Source of the DNA: DATAMF01 sp964472565
GTDB taxonomy: Bacteria > Chloroflexota > Anaerolineae > Aggregatilineales > Aggregatilineaceae
NCBI GenBank assembly: GCA_964472565.1
Contig: CAYYNB010000272.1
Span: forward strand, 1 to 5,248
Length of the DNA: 5,248 nt
Direction of reading: 5' to 3'
The notes below the pieces were generated by a model that searched no databases, was not told the DNA's origin, and saw only the letters and a program-made list of their open reading frames with translations. Both the position numbers and the translations under genes were made by a program. Below, one piece after another: positions 1 through 5,198 of this stretch; the stretch's first letter is position 1; the number at the start of each line of letters is the position of its first letter.

Positions 1-34
1 GATAGCCGCTTATTCTACCGGTTTCAGAAGATTT

Positions 35-313
35 TTAAACACGGGCTGGCCTTATCATTTTGACGTTTTTGTAGACCGTCATGGAACTGAGCCGCTCGTT
101 TTCGACCGGACGAAGGGGATGCCCTTCGTACTTGGCCGTCCGATAACTCATCTCGTAGATGTACGCGTTCAGATCCTCCTCACGAATGAGTTCCAGTGGC
201 CTATCCGGACCGATCGAGTCGACGAATTTACAAAGAAATTTGGCATAGGTGTTGCGGGTTGAATCGACGGGATAGGTATTTAGGAAATATTCGAGAGTCT
301 CTTTTAGTTTCAT
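35..313 (-). CDS. Tyrosine recombinase/integrase, N-terminal core-binding domain only (truncated)
   Basis: The 92-residue product resembles the SAM-like core-binding domain found at the N-terminus of tyrosine recombinases: a helix near residues 3-13 (LKETLEYFLNTY), then STRNTYAKFLCKFVDSIG, a conserved-looking ELIREEDLNAYI stretch near 41-52, and a final helix SSMTVYKNVKMIR. Such proteins are usually about 300 residues, and the catalytic domain with the R-H-R-Y residues is absent here. The stop at 35-37 comes where family members run on into an aromatic-rich helix. The start at 313 is chosen because AGGAGG (318-323, read on the minus strand) lies 4 nt upstream; the longer frame reaching 517 reads through hairpins and has no such support. 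The gene is divergent from the replication operon. Family assignment is from sequence pattern only. Truncation by mutation is likely but not proven, since the rest of the gene would lie left of position 1. Confidence 0.6.
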   Translation of the reverse strand: MKLKETLEYFLNTYPVDSTRNTYAKFLCKFVDSIGPDRPLELIREEDLNAYIYEMSYRTAKYEGHPLRPVENERLSSMTVYKNVKMIRPARV

Positions 314-332
314 GTGTCCTCCTATTCCCTGA

Positions 333-341
333 ATAGTAGCA
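333..341 (-). promoter_or_regulatory. Possible extended -10 promoter for the recombinase gene
   Basis: On the minus strand the sequence reads TGC-TACTAT, which matches the extended -10 form TGn-TATAAT with two mismatches in the hexamer. It would start transcription near 326, giving a very short leader that contains the AGGAGG site. I see no convincing -35 hexamer, as expected for an extended -10 promoter. The call rests on a short match. Confidence 0.3.
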
Positions 342-365
342 CTAATCGAAAGGGGCCTAGGAGTC

Positions 366-383
366 GAAGAGCAAACGCTCTTC
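366..383. repeat. Hairpin A: perfect 7-bp stem, 4-nt loop
   Basis: GAAGAGC and GCTCTTC are perfect inverted repeats around the loop AAAC. It lies in the divergent region about 25-50 bp upstream of the putative recombinase promoter, so it could be an operator or part of a larger structured site. No T-run follows on either strand, so it is not a standard intrinsic terminator. Confidence 0.7.
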
Positions 384-413
384 TGACATTTACCAAACAA
401 ATAGACAACGCAA

Positions 414-445
414 CCGGCGGAAGTGGATTCAAGCACTTCCGCCGG
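414..445. repeat. Hairpin B: perfect 12-bp stem, 8-nt loop
   Basis: CCGGCGGAAGTG (414-425) and CACTTCCGCCGG (434-445) are exact reverse complements around the loop GATTCAAG. This is the strongest palindrome in the window. It sits midway between the recombinase and the initiator gene. There is no T-tract on either side, so I favour a protein-binding or single-strand-folding site (operator, attachment site, transfer or single-strand origin) over a terminator. Its exact role cannot be read from the sequence. Confidence 0.8.
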
Positions 446-459
446 CAAAGCCCTGGACC

Positions 460-477
460 CACACGGACCGCCGTGTG
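460..477. repeat. Hairpin C: perfect 7-bp stem, 4-nt loop
   Basis: CACACGG and CCGTGTG pair perfectly around the loop ACCG. It is the third hairpin in about 110 bp. Its loop size equals that of hairpin A, but the stem sequence differs. Confidence 0.7.
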
Positions 478-484
478 AAGGGTA

Positions 485-531
485 AAACGAAGTATAAACG
501 CGACCTCGGGCTAACACAAAACTTCGCTTTT
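485..531. repeat. Looser inverted repeat D in the initiator leader
   Basis: CGAAGT (488-493) and ACTTCG (521-526) are inverted repeats about 27 nt apart. The flanking AAA and TTTT runs could extend the pairing across one bulged base. The GAAGT/ACTTC core also occurs in the stem of hairpin B. It lies 60-100 bp upstream of the initiator start and could affect its expression. TATAAA at 493-498 is a possible -10 hexamer for the operon, but I find no good -35 partner. Confidence 0.4.
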
Positions 532-1047
532 ACTCCTCACCCCGTCCGCTGTTGCGTGCCAGCGCTTCACCTGAACAAAGGGAAAAAGCCGATGTCTAGC
601 GCTGACAAACCAAACAATTTAGTTCCCAATTCATTCTCTACGCCCAACATCATTGTGGATCGGCTGATGCCACTACTTTCAGATCCCGAACTGCGCGTGA
701 TCCTGTTTGCCGTCCGGCATATTCTCGGCTGGAACAATAACTTCAATCGCACCGCGCATCTGAGTCTGTCCGCATTCGAAGAAGGTCATCGCGGATCCAA
801 GGGGTGCGGTCTTGGACGTGCCGCCATCATCAAAGCACTGGACAGCCTGGTGAAACTGCGCGTACTGCGCAAACTGGGGAGTCCAACTCCAGCCGGCCAG
901 CTTTGGGGACTGCCTGAAAGCGACAGTGAGATCAATTGGGATGCACTGGAACAGCGCGCTGCCGATCGGGTGGAGCGCGCGCAGAAGCGCACACAAAAAG
1001 CGACTCTGGCCAAAAAACAAAAACAGGCCGATGGCGATCCCCCCCTG

Positions 1048-1159
1048 GTACGTGCGACGAACCAATCTACCAGTCCGTGCGACGAACCCCCATCTGGTAC
1101 GTGCCACGAACCGGGAAATGGTACGTGCCACGAACCCCCGGCTGGTCCGTGCGACGAAC
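1048..1159. repeat. Five tandem iteron-like repeats inside the initiator gene; candidate replication origin
   Basis: A 15-bp core GTMCGTGCSACGAAC begins at 1048, 1073, 1097, 1121 and 1145, so the intervals are 25, 24, 24 and 24 bp. Spacers of 9 bp (10 in the first) are much less conserved than the cores. The core is an imperfect dyad: in copies 3 and 4 (GTACGTGCCACGAAC) six of seven arm positions pair around the central base. Just downstream lie a near-perfect hairpin (CGCAGCcGCC / GGCGCTGCG, 1182-1204) and an A/T-rich tract (1226-1240); another A-rich tract lies upstream (1012-1024). Established parallel: in phage lambda the origin consists of dyad-like iterons within gene O, beside an A/T-rich region. 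Origin function here is inferred. Confidence 0.6.
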
Positions 1160-1181
1160 CCATTGAAACCCAAAGACTCAT

Positions 1182-1204
1182 CGCAGCCGCCTACCGGCGC
1201 TGCG
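1182..1204. repeat. Hairpin immediately downstream of the iteron array
   Basis: CGCAGC-C-GCC (1182-1191) pairs with GGCGCTGCG (1196-1204) around the loop TACC, with one bulged C. It starts 23 bp after the last 15-bp core. It could be part of the proposed origin or simply a GC-rich coding coincidence. Confidence 0.45.
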
Positions 1205-1592
1205 ACAGGCGACCAATCCACCGGTCAAGAAAAAATTTCAGGCCCTATCCCTGCCGAACGCGATGCGCTGTTTGATGCCATCGCTCAATTCGTGTTTGCT
1301 TTGACACCACGAACGCCCGCCGCCTCGGCTGCCGGAGGACGGATTGGGCCGATCACGGCCTGGGCCTTCGGCAGCACGATCACGATAGGGAAAGGAAGGA
1401 CGAAGCGGGTGATTCCGGGCTGCGATCTGCCGGTGACCCCGGCGCGGATCCAACAATTCGTCGCTGCCTGGCACAAGGATCATCCGGCTACCGATACCCC
1501 ACAAGGCATCGAAAAATTCATCCAGCATTTTTACCCCTGGCTTGAAAAGCAGCTGCGCAGCATGAAAACCACACAGGAGGATAGATTACCCA

Positions 1593-2579
1593 ATGGCATC
1601 TTTACGCGAGCACCTTTTGGCAACCGGCGAAACAATCCAGCGCCCACGCCGGGCCGTCCGTCACGGATACGAACGGGAAGTCACGGATGAAGGACGCGCC
1701 TACTGGTCACGCATCCAGGCGCATGCGGCTCAGCAGCGCCTCCCGGCCAAGACAGATCCGCCCTGCGAAATCTGCGGTGATATGGGTTGGGTAACCAAAA
1801 ACGTGCCGGTGGGGCATCCGGATTTCGGGAAGGCGTTTCCCTGCACCTGTCGTACCGCCCAGTGTATGCAGCAGCAGCGCTTCGAGCGGTTGTTCAAAGC
1901 ATCCGGACTGATGCGCCCGCAGTACCAGCGTTTTTCGATGGCGGACTATGAGTCGGAGTCAACGGTGCTGGACGCCGATGAGCTGGAACTGATGGCTATC
2001 CCCATCCTGGCGGCTCAGCGCTGGGCCGCTGGAACTTTTAACACCTACACTGATTTAGGGCTGATGCCGCCGCATGATATGCCGGATGGTCCGCGCTGCA
2101 GTCTGGTTTTTTATGGCCCACCGGGCTATGGAAAAACCAGCCTCGCGAGCGCGGCCTTCCGGTCAAGAATGGAGCGCACAAGCAAGGCTGGTTTGGTGGT
2201 GGAGTACTACCGTTTGATCAGTGAAATTCAATCTCACTACGGCAGTGACGAAGATCAATCCTATCAAATGGTCCAGGAGCTGGCAAGTATGCCGCTGCTG
2301 ATGCTGGATGACCTGGGCAATGAGGATTTGGGAGCGCGGCGGGGGGTGCAGCATGGCCGGATGGCCGAAACGGATGACCGGCAGCAGAAAGTCTACAGCA
2401 TCATTGATGGGCGGTATGTCGATGATCTGCCAACGCTCATCACGACCAATCTGGGATTAGAGGATATGGCCGAGCAGTTCGGTGACCGGGTGCTGCAGCG
2501 CCTGTTCGAACGCGCGGTATGGGTCCCGATGGACCAGACCTGGCTGCGGGGCAAAGTTCCCCCACTGGCGCAGGATTAG
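1593..2579 (+). CDS. DnaC/IstB-like AAA+ ATPase, probable replicative helicase loader
   Basis: The 328-residue protein probably loads the replicative helicase at the origin bound by the upstream initiator. The N-terminal region carries a cysteine cluster, CEIC at 58-61 and CTCR at 84-87 with another Cys at 91, which suggests zinc binding as in primosomal DnaI/DnaC-type proteins. The AAA+ core shows Walker A GPPGYGKTS (175-183), Walker B LLMLDDLG (235-242), sensor-1 LITTN (282-286) and the arginine-containing GDRVLQRLFE (297-306). The start at 1593 follows AGGAGG (1575-1580) with a rather long 12-nt spacer. An IstB transposition helper is the main alternative, but position directly after an O-like initiator, with no istA transposase nearby, favours helicase loading. 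The frame is intact. Confidence 0.87.
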   Translation: MASLREHLLATGETIQRPRRAVRHGYEREVTDEGRAYWSRIQAHAAQQRLPAKTDPPCEICGDMGWVTKNVPVGHPDFGKAFPCTCRTAQCMQQQRFERLFKASGLMRPQYQRFSMADYESESTVLDADELELMAIPILAAQRWAAGTFNTYTDLGLMPPHDMPDGPRCSLVFYGPPGYGKTSLASAAFRSRMERTSKAGLVVEYYRLISEIQSHYGSDEDQSYQMVQELASMPLLMLDDLGNEDLGARRGVQHGRMAETDDRQQKVYSIIDGRYVDDLPTLITTNLGLEDMAEQFGDRVLQRLFERAVWVPMDQTWLRGKVPPLAQD

Positions 2580-2599
2580 TTCTAAAAGGGGGGACATTT

Positions 2600-2800
2600 A
2601 TGAACGAACTGATCCAAATCCGTATCACCGCCGCCACCGCCGATATGGGCGATGCGGTGTGCGCCATCGCCCACGGCTTACGGCAGCAGGGTTTTCGAGT
2701 GTTGGTCATCAGCAATGACTATCCGAATCGACGCGGTGCAGGTGTGCGCCGCTACATCAGCGCTCTGAAAGAGCAGAAGGATCAATCAGGCAATGGCTAA
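2600..2800 (+). CDS. Small hypothetical protein, 66 residues
   Basis: I do not recognise this family. The start at 2600 is fixed by a strong purine-rich ribosome site, AAAAGGGGGG (2584-2593), 6 nt upstream, and it lies 20 bp after the helicase-loader stop. The sequence suggests a beta-alpha-beta order: ELIQIRIT strand (3-10), helix GDAVCAIAHGLRQQ (17-30), strand FRVLVIS (32-38), then a basic turn YPNRRGAGVRRY (41-52) and a short polar tail. There is no signal peptide or membrane segment. The basic turn could bind nucleic acid, which is inference. Its stop overlaps the next start by 8 nt (ATGGCTAA), so the two are probably translationally coupled within the replication operon. Confidence 0.68.
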   Translation: MNELIQIRITAATADMGDAVCAIAHGLRQQGFRVLVISNDYPNRRGAGVRRYISALKEQKDQSGNG

Positions 2801-3326
2801 ACCACGACGTGATGGACGGAATGAATGGGATGTGGAGCGCGAGGCAGGTGAGGAATTCAAACGCCTCAACCCGCCGCCGGAAAAAGCACCCAGGACGGAG
2901 AAGATCGACCCCCTGCCCGCCGGATTGGTGCAGCACCTGGGACAAGGCGGTATCTGGCTGATCCTGAGTGAGCGCGGACATCGTTCGGATCAACCGGTGA
3001 CGGAAATGACGATTGTCCTGGGCGAACACGTCACGCAGGTTCTGCTGCCGCTGCGCCACCTGGAAGTGCTCCAGATGGAAGTCACACGGGCGCTGGATGA
3101 CCACCGGCTCGCGTTGCAGCGCTGGCAGGCAGGCGTGGACATCGACGCGGCGCACGAAGATGCACTGCGGTATTGGAACGCAGCGAAGGAAACGTTCCAG
3201 AAGCAGGCGGTTCACACCTGGAAACACGGCTCAGCGGAGAAGGTGGAGCCGGAACAGGCCACCATCACTGGCGAAGCTGCGCCGCCAGTGGGTGAGGGAA
3301 ATCAAGGTGATGCGCTTCATTTCTGA
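2793..3326 (+). CDS. Hypothetical protein, 177 residues, in the replication operon
   Basis: I do not recognise the family. The N-terminal 35-40 residues are highly charged and proline-rich, probably disordered. A central part (about 47-88) looks beta-rich: GLVQHLGQGGIWLILSE, TEMTIVLGEHVTQVLLPL. It is followed by long amphipathic helices (about 89-150: LEVLQMEVTRALDDHR, AAHEDALRYWNAAKETFQKQ), with an acidic, low-complexity C-terminus. It looks cytoplasmic, with no signal peptide or transmembrane segment. It overlaps the gene before it by 8 nt and the exonuclease after it by 17 nt, so it belongs to the same transcription unit. An accessory replication or DNA-binding role is possible from context alone. 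The frame is intact and no shadow ORF explains it better. Confidence 0.72.
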   Translation: MAKPRRDGRNEWDVEREAGEEFKRLNPPPEKAPRTEKIDPLPAGLVQHLGQGGIWLILSERGHRSDQPVTEMTIVLGEHVTQVLLPLRHLEVLQMEVTRALDDHRLALQRWQAGVDIDAAHEDALRYWNAAKETFQKQAVHTWKHGSAEKVEPEQATITGEAAPPVGEGNQGDALHF

Positions 3327-3918
3327 CGAGCCGGTTGGTTTTTACGACAGCCACACGGGGGCGCGAGCCTGGGCACGCTGGATGCTCTTCCAGCCGGATC
3401 TGGTGATTCTCGACACCGAGACTACCGGGCTGGATGGGCGGAGCGAAGCGGTCAGTATCGCGGCAGTGGATCGGGAAGGCAACGCACTGCTCAATACGCG
3501 CGTTAAACCCACCTGCCCTATCCCCGGTGATGCTACTGCTATTCACGGCATCATGAATCGAGATGTGGCCACCGCGCCCACTTTTCTGGAACTGTACCCC
3601 CAGGTGAAAGCACTCTTCCAGCGCCCGGTGGTGATCTACAACGCGGCGTATGACACCGGAATTCTCCACCGGTGCTGTGCGGTGTGGGGCCTACCGCCGA
3701 TTCCGGTCAAGAGTCCGCCCTGCGCGATGCTGGCCTATGCCGCGTACTATGGCGACTGGTCGGATTACTTTGACAGCTTCAAGTGGCAGAAACTGAGCAG
3801 CGCAGCGGCGCACTTTGGCGACCACTACCCGGCACATGATGCGCTGGCGGATTGTTTAGCGACCCTGCGGGTGCTGTGCGGCATGGCCGGGATAACGCGG
3901 GATGGGGAAAAACCTTAA
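3310..3918 (+). CDS. DnaQ-like 3'-5' exonuclease (DEDDh family)
   Basis: The 202-residue protein should hydrolyse nucleotides from DNA (or RNA) 3' ends using two metal ions, like the epsilon proofreading subunit of DNA polymerase III. All DEDDh motifs are visible: Exo I LVILDTETTG with D35 and E37; the IPGDATAIHGI stretch (71-81) typical of the family; Exo II VVIYNAAYDTGIL with D115; Exo III HDALAD with H176 and D181. The first about 28 residues precede the exonuclease fold. I start at ATG 3310, within the upstream gene, because the longer frame (from 3013) is a shadow of that gene; AAGGTG directly before it is a weak ribosome site, consistent with coupling. No polymerase domain is fused. Its role on this element could be proofreading, end trimming or single-strand maturation; which of these is not shown by the sequence. 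Confidence 0.9.
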   Translation: MRFISDEPVGFYDSHTGARAWARWMLFQPDLVILDTETTGLDGRSEAVSIAAVDREGNALLNTRVKPTCPIPGDATAIHGIMNRDVATAPTFLELYPQVKALFQRPVVIYNAAYDTGILHRCCAVWGLPPIPVKSPPCAMLAYAAYYGDWSDYFDSFKWQKLSSAAAHFGDHYPAHDALADCLATLRVLCGMAGITRDGEKP

Positions 3919-3944
3919 CTCATTAAAAATCGAGCTTAATGCAA

Positions 3945-3978
3945 AGGGCTGGCATCACCTGGCGGCGATGTCAGCCCT
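3945..3978. promoter_or_regulatory. Strong hairpin in the leader of parAB
   Basis: AGGGCTGGCATC (3945-3956) and GATGTCAGCCCT (3967-3978) form a 12-bp stem with a single G-T wobble and a 10-nt loop, ACCTGGCGGC. It occupies most of the 96-bp gap between the exonuclease and parA, and ends 12 nt before the AAGGAG site. No T-run follows, so a classical terminator is unlikely. A transcript structure controlling parAB, a partition-protein operator or a centromere-like site are all possible. Confidence 0.65.
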
Positions 3979-3990
3979 CTAGACAACGTC

Positions 3991-3996
3991 AAGGAG
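3991..3996 (+). promoter_or_regulatory. Ribosome binding site of parA, without a normal start codon after it
   Basis: AAGGAG at 3991-3996 is a good Shine-Dalgarno match. At the expected distance the parA frame reads TGT-AAA-GTC-ATT-ACC, with no ATG, GTG or TTG. The nearest options in frame are ATT at 4006 (9-nt spacer, rare start) and TTG at 4015 (18-nt spacer, too far for normal use). Confidence 0.55.
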
Positions 3997-4014
3997 TGTA
4001 AAGTCATTACCAGT

Positions 4015-4761
4015 TTGAATGAAAAAGGCGGTGTTGGGAAAACCACCATTGCCGTGAATCTCGCCGCCGGTCTCGCCGCGCGCGGCCACCGCGTGCTGCT
4101 GGTGGATGCTGAAGAACAGGGGCATGCCACCCTGTCGGTCGGAGTTGCCAAGTATCCGGGAATTTACGATTTACTCGTCCGCGATGCGCCCTTCAAAACA
4201 GTGCTCAAAGCGATAGATCCCAGCAAGTACGGAGGCGAGGGGTCAACCCGGCTGTACCTACTGGGATCGAATGTGGAAACGCGCAACATCGCCAACTCCA
4301 TCTCCAACGCCTGGGCGTTGGATGAGCGGTTGAAACAGCTCAACAGCCGTTTTGAGTATGTGGTGATTGACACCGCACCGACGCCCTCGCTGCTGCACGG
4401 TGCGATCTATCTGGCCACCGATTACATTCTTTATCCGACCGAATGCGAGCGGCTCAGCTTTGATGGCCTGATGGAGAGTTTCACCCGCCTGCAGGCTACT
4501 CGCCGCACCCACGGCGTCGAGGTAAAAATCGCAGGCATTGTGCCGAATAAATTCCGTGCCAGCACCCTGGAACATCAGGAGAACCTGGCGGACCTAAAGC
4601 GTGAGTTTGGGGATTTGGTCTGGCCGCCGATTCCGCTGTCGATAGTCTGGTCCGAAGCCGCCGCGTATGAACTGCCGGTTTTTACGCATGCGCCGACGCA
4701 CGACGCCGCCAGCAGTGTCTGGAAAATGGTAGATCGCGTCGAGGGGGCAGCCCATGGCTAG
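4015..4761 (+). CDS. parA: ParA-family partition ATPase
   Basis: ParA ATPases bind the nucleoid when ATP-loaded and move ParB-bound plasmid copies apart. The deviant Walker A motif KGGVGKTT is at residues 4-11 counted from the TTG. The A' region reads VLLVDAEEQGHATLS, where DAEEQG replaces the usual DADPQG. Walker B is YVVIDTAPTPSLL. Length (248) is normal for the small, Soj-like ParA class without an N-terminal DNA-binding domain. The usual first beta-strand (KVITSLNEKGG) is encoded from 4000, upstream of the TTG, so the true start may be ATT 4006, or the gene may have lost its ATG. The coordinates use the first conventional start codon. It overlaps parB by 8 nt (ATGGCTAG), the classic coupled parAB order. 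A hairpin in the leader may regulate it. Confidence 0.88.
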   Translation: MNEKGGVGKTTIAVNLAAGLAARGHRVLLVDAEEQGHATLSVGVAKYPGIYDLLVRDAPFKTVLKAIDPSKYGGEGSTRLYLLGSNVETRNIANSISNAWALDERLKQLNSRFEYVVIDTAPTPSLLHGAIYLATDYILYPTECERLSFDGLMESFTRLQATRRTHGVEVKIAGIVPNKFRASTLEHQENLADLKREFGDLVWPPIPLSIVWSEAAAYELPVFTHAPTHDAASSVWKMVDRVEGAAHG

Positions 4762-5198
4762 TCGACGCAGTGGCAAGGATCGGGCGGCGGCCTTCCGTCG
4801 CCCGGATTACATGCTCAAGGAAGCGGCGGATCTCATCTTTGGCGATCCAAATCTGCTGGACGAGATTGACAGCAAACAGGTCCTTACTCGGCCTATCAGT
4901 CTGGACGAAATCCTGGTGGATCAGGACGTCCAGGTGCGCGTGGCAGGTCTCGACGAGGAGACGGTGGAGAATTCTGCTCAATGGCGGTCAGTTCGATGAA
5001 CCGATTGTGTTGTATCGGGATGAGGAGACCGGCAAGTTCATTCTCTCCAGCGGCTTTCATCGTACCGAAGCCACACGGCGGGCAATTGAACGCGCCGTTG
5101 AAGAGCAGACGATTGCACCGCTGGTGGGCGAGATTCGCCCTGATGGACGTGCAGCAGCCATTGAATACGCTGAAGATGCTAATCTGAAACATGGATTA
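4754..5198 (+). pseudogene. parB: ParB-like partition protein, frameshifted and probably interrupted
   Basis: ParB proteins bind centromere sites and stimulate ParA. A basic N-terminus (residues 1-20) precedes the ParB N-terminal domain: RPISLDEILVDQDVQVR (46-62) then GLDEETVE (65-72). There the frame runs off to a stop at 4997-4999. The continuation is in the next frame: ILLNGGQFDEPIVLY, then the nucleotide-binding box SSGFHRTEATRRA (family GxHRxxA), VGEIRPDG and EYAEDANLKHGL. Homologues usually have about four more residues (like EYAE) between VE and LLNG, so an 11-nt loss would explain the shift exactly. After 5198 the similarity ends and AT-richer sequence begins, probably an insertion sequence. 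The start at 4754 has GAGGGGG (4741-4747) upstream and overlaps parA by 8 nt. Function of the ancestral gene is confident; the present copy is probably inactive. Confidence 0.82.

Larger units (their letters stand above)
592..1690 (+). pseudogene. Phage O-like replication initiator, split by a +1 frameshift
   Basis: The initiator would bind the origin and recruit the helicase loader encoded next. Residues 11-110 look like the winged-helix N-terminal domain of phage replication protein O: STPNIIVDRLMPLLS, then ELRVILFAVRHILGWNN, then LSLSAFEE and a recognition-type helix GRAAIIKALDSLVKLRVLRKLG. A basic, Ala/Lys/Gln-rich linker (about 124-150) leads into repeated VRATN peptides. Frame 1 covers 592-1275 but carries family-like sequence only to about 1062. 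Frame 2, from about 1067 to 1690, supplies four more VRATN units and the C-terminal domain (ERDALFDAIAQFVF...; IEKFIQHFYPWLEKQL). Removing one base restores about 365 residues. The ATG at 592 is preferred to the GTG at 475 because family-like sequence starts soon after it; its ribosome site (AAAGGGA near 577-583) is weak. The restored 3' end overlaps the next gene by 98 nt, which is unusually long. Function is inferred from similarity of pattern and from gene order. Confidence 0.72.

Noticed and set aside
414..445. Rho-independent terminator
   Set aside because: The stem is strong but there is no T-run on either strand, and it lies between two divergent genes, where a terminator is not expected.
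314..517. Longer recombinase frame on the minus strand
   Set aside because: It reads through all the hairpins, while a clear AGGAGG stands 4 nt before the ATG at 313.
475..591. Longer initiator start at GTG 475
   Set aside because: The added residues are not family-like, the segment contains the end of hairpin C and repeat D, and the winged-helix domain begins just after ATG 592.
1048..1159. CRISPR array
   Set aside because: Repeats are 15 bp with 9-bp spacers, lie inside a coding region and encode a repeated peptide. CRISPR repeats and spacers are much longer.
679..1221. Minus-strand ORFs with repeated FVART peptides
   Set aside because: They are antisense shadows of the 24-bp repeats, whose period is a multiple of three and so keeps several frames open.
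2757..3227. Minus-strand ORF of 156 codons
   Set aside because: It is antisense to the 177-residue operon gene, which has good coupling and a plausible protein composition.
3013..3309. N-terminal extension of the exonuclease
   Set aside because: The extension is a Cys/Trp/Arg-rich shadow translation of the upstream gene. The exonuclease fold needs only the part from 3310.
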